DNA of 64,000 bases from Ophiodon elongatus (GCA_016806645.1 JACSYO010000503.1:1784501-1848500), one strand, 5' to 3'; shown: positions 14,001 through 28,050, counted from the stretch's first letter. Program-made: numbers and translations. The notes: generated from the sequence alone by a model not told the origin.

Positions 14001-14569
14001 CTCTCATTACCCGTCTGTGGAGTCCCTCGTTTGTTTCACATGCTCTTCATAAGAAACAATAAACTGACCCTCTTCCCCTCACCTCGAGGTGCTTCCTTTG
14101 GGGAGACGGAGGGGCCTCTGAAAGACAGAGAGTGCAAGTGTGTGTGACGCATTGTGTGAGAGTGTATTAGTGTGAGGGTCTGAGTAATTAAGTGCACGAT
14201 ATTGTGTGTGTGTGTGTGTCAGTGTGTGTGTGTGTGTGTGTGTGCAATGGCCTGCATGTGGGTTCCGTTGTCTGTGTGCGTGGTTGCACGTGTGAATGTG
14301 ATCACAAGTGCGAGTGTGTGTGTGATCTGTTTCCAATTAGCCCTCTTGTGTCCCCGGTAGCCCGGAGGCATGACTAATGTCTTGGTGGACTGAAGCCCCA
14401 GCTGATGTGGCTGAAAGGGCCTCCATCTGCTGCGAGAACATCACAATGAGGAGCTGGGCAGTCAGACAGAGGAGAGCGACAGGGACTAAAGGCGACGGGT
14501 CATCATGGGAATGACGGAGAGGAGGGGGGAACAAGCTATTAGGGACAAATTGCGCTTGGGGTGTGGGGA

Positions 14570-14582
14570 GGGGGGGGGGGGG
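14570..14582. repeat. 13-base G homopolymer
   Basis: An uninterrupted G run preceded by gggg blocks. It is quadruplex-prone and error-prone in sequencing. Confidence 0.85.
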
Positions 14583-15310
14583 CCCCTCTACTTATACATG
14601 GTGAGGAATGCCATTGCCACCGTCTTGCACGCAACAGCGAGAGCACAATCACCAGGATGCATGTGCACGTTATCGAGGGTGTTCTGGGTAATCCAGATAT
14701 CAAGGTCTTCAGAGGAAATCATCCACCTCTGGATGTGTTACATAAAGGAAAATAAACATGTTGGGTCTCCTTCTTCTTTTATGTCATACTTTGATTCATG
14801 TCGGTCATCTTTCAAAATACGGTACTTAAACTTTATTGAACACATCCGTGTCTCATTCAGGATTCGCTTTACAGTTCACGAGACTCAAACCTGCTCATGT
14901 GCTTACACCAAGAATTGCTGCTTTTTTCGGGAAGAAAAGAAAAGAGCCTTACCTACCGATAAAAGAAGAAATACTTGTGTTTTGATAACGGTTTTCACGA
15001 TAGGAAAGGCTGTGTAGCGTGTAGTGCGTTCGCGACACCATGTCGAATCAGAGATTTGGACTGGCCCCACGATTCCGAGCTGTCTAACACCCCGTCGGTG
15101 CCGGAGGACTTTGGAGGATTGTGGATGCACTGAAAAGAAATCCTGGGTTGGCAGAGTCTGCTTGTTCCGTGCTGTACATTGATCTGTTATTGTGGCTGTT
15201 GATGAATTACTCAGATGCTGGGGAACAGCCGGACACAAACTGTGCACAGTCAGAACCATTCAGATGGGATAAAAAACCTTTTGTTTTCACAGCATGGTGA
15301 CATGGTGCGT

Positions 15311-15350
15311 GGTGGTGGTGGTGGTGGTGGTGGTGGAGGCGGGGGGATAG
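15311..15350. repeat. (GGT)n tract with G6 run
   Basis: About eight ggt triplets followed by gaggcgggggg, a candidate G-quadruplex on the plus strand. Confidence 0.85.
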
Positions 15351-16782
15351 TGGGTGACCGATTGATCTGTTATCACTTACATACATACTGGAACCCCCCT
15401 TTTTGGAAAAGGAAAAGCGTGTCAGCTGAATACTGGACTTTTCTAACGTTTCCAAGACGATGCCTTGCACGGCAGCTGGATTCTATGTACCTTCTACAGT
15501 TTTAGCATCTATTTATGTCAATAAAAGAACACGAGAGTAAACGTTTGTGTGTATCTCTTTCAGGACCTTCGCCTCGCTCAGAGGCCACCCTTACAAACAT
15601 TGATTTTTTTCTTGTCAATTTTTCAATTTAACTAAGAATATTAATTTTTTTTCTCATAAAATTACGACTTCAATCTCAGGCATTCTAAGTTTTTAGAATA
15701 TTACCCCTTCACTTGGCGCCGTAATTATACTGTTTCTATAATGGCCCTTTTATGCTAGTTAGCCTTAAAGAAGGGTGCTTCGTTTGTTCACTCCGTCACA
15801 GAGTGGCAGTGGGGACGGTCCGGTTTTAAGAAAGTCTCCGTCTCAGCCAACTGCTAGTGCAGCATTCAAGAACCCTCACTGTTCCAGGGAGGTAAGAGTG
15901 TTTTAAACAAGAAGAATTTTAGTAAGAGCCAAGGTGAGAATAAGCGTCATATTTGCTTTCATGTTACATTTCCATTATTAATTTCAATATTTTATTCTTC
16001 CATTCCAGTGTGGGTGTCATTGGGTGCAAAAACCCATTCAGGGAGTGTGTCTTTGATAAAAGTGAAGGCTGAAATAAAAGAGGAAGATGAGCAGAGGAAT
16101 GATAATAGAACCGGTTGGACCACAGAGACACCTCTGGCCTTGAAACTCAGAGAGGTAGACGTTTGTCTTTGTAGAGTCTTTGTGCTTGTCCTGGTGACTC
16201 AGGGGGCGTCGTGTCTGCCTGCGCGTTTGAAAGTCCAGCAGCTTGAATCTGCTCTCCCAGGTGTCGATGCTCAGCAACAAAACTACCCGTCTTCATCCTG
16301 CAGCCGGCTGCCGCTGCAGCACAGCACCCGCTGAGCTGAGAGGCACAGAGTACACAAGAGAACACAGTCACACACAAAAATAAAAAAATAAAAAAACACG
16401 GAGGAGAAAAGTAAGTCAGAGACAGAAAGCGAGGTGGTGAAAGAGCCTGCCGAAACACTCTTAGTGCTTTTTTATTTTCTTTGTTGGTTTTGTCCTTGTG
16501 GGAGCAGCTGCTTTCATTTCATGTTGCCATTGTGTTTGTGTGCTTGGTTTCAAGAAAACATGCTGTGCTTTGACACCGTGTCCTTGGGACTAAACCTTTC
16601 AGTGTCTGAGACTGTAGTTTTATTTAAAGTCCTCTTCAACATTGAGCTTCAGCGGATCGCTGATGTCACTCATCACTTCCATACATTCCTGATCACTTTT
16701 CACCGTGGAACCGCATGAACACAGAGAGCTTGAAACACTTGAAAAGACCTTGGGCTGTACTGTAAACCCCTGAGTTTTGTGT

Positions 16783-16783
<1 letters not shown>

Positions 16784-16830
<47 letters not shown>

Positions 16831-16840
16831 GCACACACAC
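16784..16840. repeat. (CA)n microsatellite
   Basis: CA tract with one cgcg interruption near its right end. Confidence 0.95.
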
Positions 16841-19307
16841 CTCGATGCTGATGGATTCTCTTCGCTTATGCAACAAACTGTAAATTGTTGACACTGTGCA
16901 GAGAAACCATGTATGAATAGATATCCCAGCTGTAAAAGCAGATTTATGGGTTGAAAAAAAGGTTTGTGGACACGTCTCGGACTATACTAAAAACGATTAC
17001 GGATGGATGGATGGCCGGAGCGAGGGCTTTCCTTGGAGGGACAAAAATGACAAAAATGAGGCTCGAGTGGCGACTTTCTCCGTCCTGTTACAGTGTGCAC
17101 ATCCTGCTGCTGGTCGCCTGAGAATCTTAAAAAAAAAAAAACATCCAAGAAACATGCTGTGAGGGATTTGGTGGAGTCTCAGTTGTCGGCAGTGAACTGT
17201 GAAACCCATTTACCTTGGTGTAGCGTTACAGTTTTATGCGGCGCTGCCTCAGAGGCTGAGCATGTTGTCTCCTCTGCTCGCTGCCTCCTGTTGTCGCGGT
17301 TGTCTGTGTTTAGTGGTTGCTTTTGTGGATCTGGTTTTGCACTTATTCATCTTGACAACAGCCATCTACGGGGAGAAATCCAAATCCTCCCATTGTCACA
17401 CCGGCAGGACTCAAAATACCAAGATGCAATGCAGCCCAGAGACATGTTAAAGCCAGTCCAGATTCGCCGCAGGAGTCGTGTGTAGTTAGTCTGCTGTTTT
17501 TCACTAATGGATTTCATATTTCATTACTTTGAAGCAATTTTAAGTTTTAAAAAACGGTATATAAATGACGCTTCTTAATTATATTATTATCCTGTTTAAC
17601 TCTGCAATGTGAATTATTGGCTAATATGATTCTAAATGTATTCATATCGCCCAACTATATCACCATTAATTTAAATTGGCTATTGATGCTATTGTATGAA
17701 ACTACAATGTCAATATGAATATCCCAAACTGCCAAAGGACATTTTTTGACCTCCTCCCTTTACAGTCAGACTTTTCTTTTCCACATTATGTCAGTGACGG
17801 TACGACCCGCAGGTGACACAGCATTAACAGATCTTCAACTCGGCAGCTGCCCCTAATAAAGTACGTACTGGGACATATTACTTCCTCATAACATGGCACC
17901 ATGAGCTTTGACTCTCTTGCTCATATATCTGCAGCACAAAGGATTGTGGGTCAGATTAGCCAGAAAAGCATGCTAGTTTTGACCAGATGCAGTCGGACAT
18001 GGTAATTTTGGAAGACTGCATTAGACAAACTATGAATTGGGGACGTACTAAGTCTAAATAGTACGGTAGTGTGGGTATTGGAATGCACAGTTATTGTATG
18101 TGAAAGGGGTTGCTCATAGTGACAAACATACAGAAACTAATCCCTGAACTCTGAAGTCTCCCCCCCCCCCGGTAGGAGGCTTTTTCCCCCCATCTTTCAG
18201 ATAATTGTTTCGGTTTTATATCCCGCATTTCACTTTTTTAGCATAACTTTCACCACTCTCTCGGTTTCCAGCACCAGGCAGCAGCTTTGGGTGAAATAAA
18301 GTAATTGTGCACAACTTGCCCAGCACCAATCAGGTCAGCTTGTGAAGATTGTGAAGTATGAAGCAAACTTAAGAGCCCGATATCTCCAACAGGAGATGAC
18401 AGAGTGAATCAGACTTATTACACATGGCAATATACATATGAATATGTATAAATGAATGCTTATGTCGCTGCATGCTGGATGTGTAAATAAGGCACTGTTT
18501 GCAAACAAGTGTGCCTTCTAAAAGGTGATAATGTGTCAGAGTAGTGTTTACGGCTTGTGTCTGCTGCTCCCAAGTGGCCAAAACATCAGGGCTTTGAGCT
18601 GAACATTTAGACCAACATGCACACATTTCATTTCACCGACAGCCCGAATAGCACACTGCTGTGCTCCAGGATGTTTGGCAGTGTGAGTGGGAGGAGCGGA
18701 CCAGCATGCAGGCGTCGATCTTCCACATTTCTGGAAAAAAATTCATATAATCAGACTGGCAACAAAAAGAGAAACACAAAACATTGCATTTGGTTTATCA
18801 TTAGAAAACTAAGGAAAAAAGAAATAAACAAAACACTGGCCTGTTCCCATTTGCCCGGAGAGTGAAAAGCCAACCAGTGATATTTTATTACCCTGTCACC
18901 TGCTTTCTGTGGCCAATGGGGGAGGAACTCTAGAATCAATCAATCAATCTCCCCTCATTTGGAGCCAATTGTTGGTCAAATGCACTCTGACAAAATATAT
19001 AATCAAACATTCCCTCTCAAGAGGCATGAGCAAAACATAATTATTGTTGGTGGGGAAAAGAAAGACGTAAACATTCCTTTCTTTGGAACTGACAAACATT
19101 ACTGAAAGAAAAATGATCAACAAAGACATTTTAAAGGGGAAGTGCAGTCTTTCTTCTTAAAGGGACAGAAAACCTGAGTGAGCAGACAGAGTGAACCAGC
19201 ATTTCTCAAACGTCACAAGTTCACGCCTCATGTGAAGGTTGTTCTTCTCAGCACACATACCACTCAAGGAAATTATATATATATTGGGAGAGGAGAAAGT
19301 AGGCTCC

Positions 19308-19309
<2 letters not shown>

Positions 19310-19349
<40 letters not shown>

Positions 19350-19356
19350 AGAGAGA
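19310..19356. repeat. (CA)n(GA)n microsatellite
   Basis: A CA tract running into a short GA tract. Confidence 0.93.
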
Positions 19357-19709
19357 ATGATACAGCATACATGGCTACCTCTTAAATCTCAAGAGAACAC
19401 AAATTCTTGCATGTGAAAGAACATCCATTCATTCCATAATATTTTATCAAAAAATGAAATAGAGGAGAGAAAAAAAAGGTACATTTGGATTGAATCACAG
19501 ATGGAGAGTTATAAGCTCTGCAGTTAAATGAATTTGAGTTGAACTGTGGTTCTGCACTTCAACATGGATGGACTTGTTTGTAAAATAATAACCTCTATCT
19601 TACGGCACGATTTGCTAGATGTTGCAAAGTATACGAGGTGGCTGTATTATACTTTAATTATATACTGCAAGGAATTATGTTTCAGTTCTGTCATTCACTA
19701 TGATATTGG

Positions 19710-19880
19710 GCAATAAATCAGAATCCGGTTGATTACCAATAGGTTTTCACATGCAAAGAATTTGCCCTCGTATTGGGTGCAGAACAATACAATTTTCACA
19801 AGAAAAAAAGAAGACAAGAACTGCAAAAAGTCAAGAACGATGAAAAGAAAAAAGAAAAATGCACAACAAAGATAAGTAAT
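19710..19880. repeat. dispersed repeat tail
   Basis: aataaatcagaatccggttg and the following caaagaatttgccctcgt are diverged forms of the common fish element also seen at 35285-35420. Confidence 0.4.
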
Positions 19881-20819
19881 ACAAAAATGTATCTGTAACG
19901 TATGTGTAAGTCCAAAAAGATGTGCGTTGATGTAGAGGCTTTGCATTATTGTTACATAAAGCGAATGGAGGAGACATCCAAAAGTGTCTTGAAGGTCAGC
20001 ATCATTGAATTCTCTTTTATCCCCAAAAAAACTGTATTAGTGTTACAATTACTGCCAAAACATCTCGGGCTCTCATAAAAGGCCTCTCCATCTCAGAGTC
20101 CTAGGGTTTAGTCCTGGTGCGTCCCTGGCCTCGTCCATTCACCTGATAGGACACTATTGCCGTGCAGTCCGGTCGGATTCGAGCAGATTTGTTATTCTGC
20201 AAATCCAGAGATTATGGCAAATTCATTTGGTAGCAGAATTGTACTGTAATAAAGAACTAAAGAGACAAGAGCGGAGATCAAAGTCACACGGAAAACTTGT
20301 GAGACACTTTCCGGAGATCTTGTGAAGCGATCTCTTTTAAAAGAGCGCACATCTCATCATCAGACTTCTTTGTGAATTCATGGTACTGGCGAACGCAAGG
20401 AGGCACAGACGCACTAACAAACACACACACTCACACAAAGAAGTAATCAAACAGACACAAGTACACGCATTCTAATGTGCAAACATACAAACACACATTT
20501 AAAAACACAAAGGAGAGGCTTGTCCCTGACTGTAGCCCCTTTCCCATTGGACAAAAAAACCACTTGCACCCATCTGGCTTTGGGAAGTGGGAAGTAAAAC
20601 TCTTTGTCAGTCTTTCCATTGTTCCCACAATCACAAACTCTGGTCTGAGAGTTTGAAAGAGAGACTGATTCAAGAGCAGAAGTAACCACCGTAACATTTT
20701 CACTGTTTACCAACCAGAAAAAAAAAAACAGAACGGAAAGCGCAACGAGGGTTTTAACAAATTGTTGTATTTCTTGCAAATTCTGTTCCACAGCAGAATG
20801 GACCAGCAAGTTCCCTTTG

Positions 20820-20854
20820 ACACACACACACACAGACACACACACACACACACA
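20820..20854. repeat. (CA)n microsatellite
   Basis: A CA tract with one caga step. Confidence 0.93.
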
Positions 20855-23524
20855 TGCACACAGCCCGTCCATAATCCTCCTCCATCAGCCATCCGTCGGG
20901 TCGGGCCAATTACGGGGACCCCCCACTGCGGCAGCATCTTTTATCCCTCTGAGGAAGTGTCAGGACTGACAAAAAGGTAATCGTCCTCATCCGATTGGGA
21001 CTAAGGAGATGTGAGATTGTTATGTTTGTTTAACTTTCCACATTGGGAACTTTTGATTCTTCCACCAAAACTGGAGCACCAAATAAATGAGAAAATATAA
21101 GAAAATCTGTTCAATCACTGCATATTTCTGACTGACCTCTCAATACGATACACAACAATGTGAATAGTTACTAAGGAACAAATAAGTAATCGTCAGTTAA
21201 TCATGAATCAATGAGGGATTACTTATGTGGCTATCACTTCACCTCGGGGTGCACAAAAAGAGTCACTAATGTTAATGCAATGTGTGGGATTTGGCAACAT
21301 CTAGTGGGAAAGTTGCAGATTGCAACCAACTGAAACTTCTACTGTGTGCTAATTCTTATTTTCAGGTAATTAGACATTATATAAAACATACTTATGTTAT
21401 CCATATTTTATGGAATATTACTTTGCATTTCTGCCAATAGTTCTCCTTAAATGCTACACACTGTTCCTTCAAGTAATTGGTAACAAATTATTCGTTATTA
21501 GCAAAATCATCTTATATCTTCATTCAAATTTTACTAAAGTTAAATAAAATAAAATAATTTGTTGTAAGTGAAGGTATAACATCTATTTCATATAAGAATA
21601 ATATTTTCTTTAATCCCTGGGACAAAGGCCACGCAACTGCTTGCGTTTCAGCCGCACTATACGCACGTAAATACAACCCGAAACCTATTTCTGCATTTTA
21701 TGTCAAACATTTTTACAGTGATTGTGTTATGCGAACTAAGCGCTGCCAAAACACAAGTGACCTGCCCTCAATGCTGAGCCTGAACGCATCTCTGTGGACA
21801 CAGATGGACATTAGATACTCTTCAAGAATGAAGATGAATGAAAACAAACTGCTGGGGTAGCAGCTGACTGAACTATGGGACCACCAGGGATCTGACTACC
21901 TAAAAAGATGGGAATTATTTATACCAAGAAAACCTTGGGTTGCCCACTTAACATATTATATAATTTTTTCCATCAATATCAGCTATATTTCTTTTAGATA
22001 TGCTGTGGGAAAATGTGTTTGCTTGGCACATGTAAATACACTTTGTTTCGTGCAAAGTGCAGACTTTTCAAAATCTCCAATAAAACTGTGAAAGTCTGCC
22101 GCCAAACATGTAATTATGGGTGGACCACTTTCAGGATTTTCATTCAAACTATTTATTTTCCTGTGAAAATGTACAACGATGTATTGCACACTCTGTTTGG
22201 GGAGCTTAGTGAGGAAATGCCCCGGTGCATTAATCCATTGCCGTCCTTGGAAAAGCCGACAGTGTATTGACATTAATCTCGAGGCACACATCCAGTTAAC
22301 CATAATTGGCCACGTGAGGACGCTATAATGAAAAGGTCAAACATTTTAAACTTAAATGTCAGCTGTCAAACACCTGTGGTGTGACACTAGTGATGACACA
22401 TCTTGGGCACTGAGACCTTAACTGCTACACCTTTTGAGCACAGCGTCCTGTCATCCCTGAGTGTTGTACAGAGAATGAACGACTCCGACGGTGAACAGAG
22501 ATGAGGATGAAGGCATGCGTCTCACACTTCCCCTCATTCTTTACAGTACACGTTTATTTGCATGCTCTCTACAGATGTGTCAGCGCTAATGTTATGTATA
22601 TTTGTGTGCACAGTTGCTCTTGAAGCTTTGTAAACACAATTCTGGTAAATATGGCAGAGAAAAAGCTTGAAGTCAGAGTAAGCTCAGTATCAGGTCAAAG
22701 ACACCCCGTCAGGGCTGATTCTGTTTTCCAGCACTGATCCAAAGCAACACACACTGTGTCTAATACTGTATGCTGGCATGCAATATGCACTATTTGCGGT
22801 GTGGACCACTTTGGAAGGTCATAAACTGTACAGATAATAGGTATAAGCAAAAGAACAGTGACATTGGAGAGCTTTTTTAAATAGAAAAACACATAGCTAG
22901 CAATAACATTAAAGACATCAGTTTAGTTATGTGTAGTCCCACTGGGGCAAATTTGGCTAGCAGAGGAACAATGGCAGTACACGCATATCAGCACAACAAT
23001 AAAGACTATGAAAAATGAAACAACAAAGAAAAGTAAAAAAAGTGCATACGTGCCATATAGCAATTGACCTTTCACTAAGCCCCTCCCCCTCGCCGATACG
23101 CTGTCAAGCTGTCAGAGCTACCGAGGAGCCGACACTGCCAGAAAGAAGCAGACAGCCGCTTCTACATTATGCTTTTGAAGGATATATTTAAGATGTCAAA
23201 CTGATTCAGCAGCAAAAACAGGTTGAGAGGATAAAGATGGAAGCTGAAGCCGACAGATCACGGTGTAAAAGTGCAACCAGCACATCACCTCGTGATCGAG
23301 ACGGAAGACAATAAAATCAAGGAACAACCCTGTTCCTGTAAAGTCAGGTTGGTCTTTGTTACAAGCAGCATGTGTATACGTTCCGTATATCTTCAGTAGA
23401 TAGCGTAGCATAGACGTGAAATAAATATAATACAATATAAAAATATCTCCTTCAAATCTCACTATCACTATTAGTCAACGTTTAACCACGACTAGCTCCA
23501 AATCCACAAAACCGATGCTACTCT

Positions 23525-23560
23525 TTGATCGGCTAGTCTGCGTTCGAGGGGCGGGACTTG
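23525..23560. repeat. dispersed repeat piece (aggggcgggact)
   Basis: gctagtctgcgttcgagggg cgggact here is matched by ccagtctgcgattgagggg cgggact at 29097-29125. Confidence 0.5.
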
Positions 23561-23702
23561 GCAAAGGGTCGATTCCCTTTTGGACTAGGACTGCCGCTTC
23601 CCCGTGATCTCGCATGCCACCTTGACATCATTGCAGTTTTCTTTTTGTTTTGGACATTCAAGTTGCCATACCAGGATCTGCAGATGATGAACTAAAACAC
23701 GT

Positions 23703-23705
<3 letters not shown>

Positions 23706-23742
<37 letters not shown>
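23706..23742. repeat. (GT)n microsatellite
   Basis: A pure GT tract. Confidence 0.95.
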
Positions 23743-23744
<2 letters not shown>

Positions 23745-25784
23745 GCTTTCATGACTTGTGGTCTGCAGACTTTCCGACTGTGGCCTCCTGAAGCCCAGCT
23801 GACTCTATAAATACTGTGTGGAGCTTTACATAAGTGTGGTTGTCATTAATGTGGCAGGCTTTCCTCCCTTCCTCCTCTGCTTCTCAAGTTACGGCCCATA
23901 GTCCGTCGCTGTTGCTCACCGCGGAGATTTTATTTACGGAAGCAAATTTATGGGAATTAAAATGTCCCAGAATTTACGAATGCAGATAAGCGTGACTGCG
24001 TTTGAGTGGTAACATTGAAAGAAAATCCGCTTCCAGACACGTGCTCCACGTAATGCATCAGAGCTGGATTTTATCTCGATCAATTCATTTGTGGTATTTT
24101 AATAGAAAGAAACTTTACTCAGCAGGTTTACCTCATTTGAATGACAGGGGCGGGGTCCCCAAACTGACTCTTTGACGACCTCCGCCCCTAGAACGCAGAA
24201 TGGCCAATCACATCGTAGCATCAGCTGCTCCAGACATCAAAAAGAAAACAGCCATAAAAATGTTTGCCATGTTTTAGCAATGACATGCTCTATAAATCAG
24301 GCTATGAATCTGAACAAACCCCACTCTAAAAACCTTCAGAATGTAAATAGGGGTGAAACTGAAGAGTTTGGTGTATGTAAGTGCTACTGAGTCTGAGGAA
24401 AGTAAACAAATTAAGATAAAACTGCTTTTGAAGACATGTATTGTAAAATTCCATACAATTTCCATACAACAAGACATTACAGGTTATTAGGAAAAATAAA
24501 TACTCATAGACACCCTATGTGTTTATTTACTATTAAGCTAGTTACGTTTTTTTGTATTTCAAGTTTTCTGGAATTTAATTTTGAAGTATGCATCGTTTCA
24601 CCTTAAAATAACGCGAGACACCTGAGCAGCGTTCTGTACCTCCCACACCTCACTGTCAGCTCTGACTCGGCGAGGCAAACCCCTGTTGCAGATTAATTAC
24701 CCTGCGCCATTCACTGGGGGGAATTTGGGGATTTTTTCTCTCTTCTCCTATTTGGCAGACACCAAACCTCTGCCCGGGGGACGTTCCACTCTGTGGGTGC
24801 AGTGCTCCCAAAAAACCTGCCCGCTCTCACTGTGCCTATTTAAGTATTAATAGGACGAAGAGAACAGAGAACATCCAGTTCACTTGGAACATCCAGCTCT
24901 CTTGGTCCTGGTCCTGGTTTGTTTTGTGAAAGGTTTACTATAAGACTTGAACATATAGGAGAAGTGATAGCGTTAAATCAATTCGGCCTATTTTTATTTA
25001 TTTTTATTTTTATTTTTTTATTTTACAATGGAAGTATATGAGCTCACCGTCTTTCCTTGAGAAATCCACCAAGCCCAGGAAGTATATTAAACCAGTGTAA
25101 ACTGACCATTAAGCCTTGTATTAAAAGTCATGTATTAAATATAATAAACACAACATACATTATGTTTAACACGCTTGGGCTCTGTTCATTCTACTCATGA
25201 ATGATAAAAGAAACAGTGCAATGAAGCACATCATTTACATTCGTTACAATAAAATGCTTCTTTGGCTTTTCTTTTTTTTTCTTCCTTTTTACTGCACACT
25301 GTGTATAACGAGCCCGTCTCCAACGTGTAGTGAGCGGAGTGTCGGTTTATTATATTAAAAACAACAATGGCAAAGATCAATCGATGATGTGACGGTGTTA
25401 AACTTTCATTCTCGGTCGAATGCGCGGAGCGCTTCAATTCCAGTCGTTGGCCATGAAAGGTTTCAACATATTCAACAAACCCTCAACTGATATCTGTATT
25501 TTCGTGTTGTTTTTTTCCGTTTCATCCCTGATGTGAAAACGCCTTTACAAGGTTTTATTTCTCTATTCTGCCACCAGAGGTCAGTTCCAGTTGAACATTC
25601 TCTTGCTAGTAGCAACCCCACGCTGCAACCTGATCTCATCCCTCCTTCTCACATTCTCCCACTTGGGCAGAAGCCCCTGGCGTCACTATATTGCTATTAC
25701 TATACAACCTTTTTACCTATGTGTCTTGACGCTGACGGTTCGCGGCTGGTTAACGCTGTGAAGCAGCTGCGGTTAACGCCAGTG
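23743..25784. other. gene-free; unique DNA
   Basis: Possible regulatory DNA at 23760-24010 (tctataaatactg, gtcattaatg). No exon is supported. Confidence 0.4.
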
Positions 25785-26045
25785 GCACTTAGCGGCGGCT
25801 GTGGCTCATGAAGTCGAGTCGGTTTCCCATTTGCCACAAGGTTGGCGGTTTCGATCCCCGGCTCCCTTCTGTCTTTTATGTGGCGGTGTCCTTGAGCAGG
25901 ACCCTGAACCCCGGGTTTTTCCCCCGGTGCTTTACAGCAGCACCCCGTTGCTGCTCATCCTTCAGATGGGTTAAATGCAGAGGTCGTATATCATGTATGT
26001 GTATGTATGTCACGGCAGAAATAAAAGTAATGTGACATTACATCC
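25785..26045 (+). mobile_element. tRNA-derived SINE
   Basis: A tRNA-like head with an A-box-like tggctcatgaag and a B-box-like ggtttcgatcc is followed by the fish SINE body words gtccttgagcaggaccctga and catccttcagatgggttaaa. It ends in a short A-rich stretch near 26030. Confidence 0.7.
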
Positions 26046-26369
26046 TTCCTTCACTGAGTACAGTATTGGCTTGTTTGACTTGTTTGCTTTTACTCAAGAA
26101 AAACAGATTTTAAATGCGCTTTGTGGTACCACTTCTACAATTTATGTTAAGGTAAACCTAGAAGTACGACTTCGGCCTCTGACACCGAGTCCCTGATCTT
26201 CTAGAGGCTTCTGATTGCAGTGGCTGATGTCTAAAGGACTGATGGGTAAAGGCTGCACCATGCACGCACACACACACATACACACATACACTGAGTGTGT
26301 ATGTTGCGTCCTCCCTGACCACAGGTCACGTGACATTCGAGCTCCACTATATCACGGCTCATCCATCCA

Positions 26370-26391
26370 TCCTCCTCCTCCTCCTCCTCCT
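26370..26391. repeat. (CCT)n tract
   Basis: About seven triplets after a (ccat)n run. Confidence 0.9.
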
Positions 26392-26512
26392 TTCTTCTCT
26401 CCTTGTCTTTTGAAGTTCACACCTCCTCTCTTTACAGTAGAGAATCATTTACAGGTGGTATTAAAACTGTCAGCCCATAACTCTGCACAATGGAGGTGGC
26501 TCAAGGCCAAAC

Positions 26513-26518
<6 letters not shown>

Positions 26519-26550
<32 letters not shown>
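26519..26550. repeat. (GT)n microsatellite
   Basis: A pure GT tract. Confidence 0.93.
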
Positions 26551-26557
<7 letters not shown>

Positions 26558-26767
26558 GTCGTAGCTTATAGGGTAGATAGCAGTGAGGATATGAGTCAGA
26601 TCCAGTTCATTACAATGGTGCTTTGTGAGCGTGTCAGACAGGAATGTGTATGATGGGAAGGATGAGCCCTGCCAGATGCTGCTCTGTGTTTACGGACTTC
26701 ACTCTCATAAGTCTGGTTTTCGCCTTTCTTCTCCTTTTTCTTTTTGTCTTGCAATTTTCCCCGCTTT

Positions 26768-26820
26768 TCTTCTTCTTCTTCTTCTTCTTCTTCTTCTTCT
26801 TCTTTTTTTTCTTTCTTTTT
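26768..26820. repeat. (CTT)n triplet tract
   Basis: About twelve CTT triplets followed by T-rich DNA. The opposite-strand poly-Lys frame is an artefact. Confidence 0.93.
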
Positions 26821-28004
26821 TCTTTAACTCTTCTCCTTTTCCTTCCCTCCCTCACATGGACGAATCCATTCACACGTCCTCCACCATCACGGAGGAATGT
26901 GACCCGCGGAGCGTCGAAGTGATACTTTGGAGTATGATGTTTCAGCTTTGACATATATCCTCTCACAAGGGCATGTGGGGGTGGGGGTGGGGTGGAGGGT
27001 GGGGGATCTATTGTGTTTAGGGCTTTGTGAGAGCAACTTTCATCAAAGTCAAAGATCGTTGTGTGAGAGTCAGGAGGGGTAAAACCTCTAAACCACGAAA
27101 ATCTGCTCTTCATTTCACCAAACAAAGCTCTGCTCTTATATTCTTGTGTCTTATTAGAGTTCAAAGGACAATAAATGATGAGGCTAATCCACAGGGATTT
27201 CTTTTTAGATCAGTTTTTGGTTTCTCTAGGCCTTCTGGGAAGCACTGGAAATTATTATTTGCGTTACTGTGTATAAATAAGACACAGCACTTTCATCCAG
27301 GAGACAGCTGTCCGTGTTCCGCGCTAAAACTAAAAGCAAACGTTGACATTCTCAGTGGTTTCGCTGCCTTAAGTTTATTTTGAAAGGACGCTTTGCGTGG
27401 AAGCGCATGTTGACACGCTGTCAATGACACAGAAGATAAGAAGATAAGGAGCCCTGACCAAGCTTCAGTATTTTTGGCCCATTGGAGTGAGAATGTGTCG
27501 TTGGAACACGTGCTTAAAAGTTGACGAACATTAGGCGGTTAGGTTTAGGCAACAAAACAACTTTTAAGTTAAGGATAGGACAAACATCATGCTTTGGCTT
27601 AAATTAAGTACTGTTGAAACGTAACGTTAGCTATGGACGTAATGTCATGTGACTGAATGGCGTAGTGTCATGTGACATTGTGACGTCGTCAGTAACAAAA
27701 AACTTTTGTTTTCACATTGGAGTTAGCTGGAAGCCCGTTGCCTCTCATACAGGTTGCCTTGTGTGGAGACGCTGCTGCCGGAGCTTCTGTATTTGATGCC
27801 CCGGGGAGTGAGACCAGGCTGAAACCAGACAGGTTACATATTCTGTTGGTTTAGCTAGATAGATTATATATTGCAGCTTAAATAAATGACCATCTGAACG
27901 TTTTGTAAAAAGGTTCTTTCCCAACTAAAAATCAGGATGCTGTTATATGTTAATTAGTTATAAACACAAAGTACAGCTAAGGCTGGTAGGAATGTTGTTA
28001 GTTT

Positions 28005-28050
28005 GTACTTTATTTACAGTATTTACGATTAAATACTGTAAATAAAGTAC
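28005..28050. repeat. perfect hairpin, 21-bp arms, 4-nt loop
   Basis: Arms 28005-28025 and 28030-28050 are exact complements around loop cgat. The arms are AT-rich (actttatttacagtattta within the left arm). It may be a MITE remnant or a cruciform-forming site. Confidence 0.93.

Larger units (their letters stand above)
11079..16783. other. gene-free; microsatellites and unique DNA
   Basis: G-runs lie at 12145-12156 and 14570-14582, GT tracts at 13826-13854 and 14200-14244, and a (GGT)n tract at 15311-15336. The stretches 13720-13820 and 14330-14540 look like possible regulatory DNA. A repeat related to the 40190 element may lie at 13070-13165. No exon is supported. Confidence 0.4.
16841..23705. 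other. gene-free; unique DNA, few repeats
   Basis: No exon is supported. The stretch 22000-22320 (ttaattatggg-like, cattaatc, ataattggcc) and the stretch 20880-20990 look like non-coding regulatory DNA. Confidence 0.4.
26046..28004. other. gene-free; repeats and unique DNA
   Basis: A dispersed ttaggtttaggcaac-type element lies near 27530-27640. No exon is supported. Confidence 0.4.

Noticed and set aside
25785..25870. Functional tRNA gene
   Set aside because: The B-box has an extra base, no proper cloverleaf forms, and a SINE body follows.
26634..27164. Basic protein with a long poly-Lys run
   Set aside because: Shadow of the CTT triplet tract. No splice or homology support.
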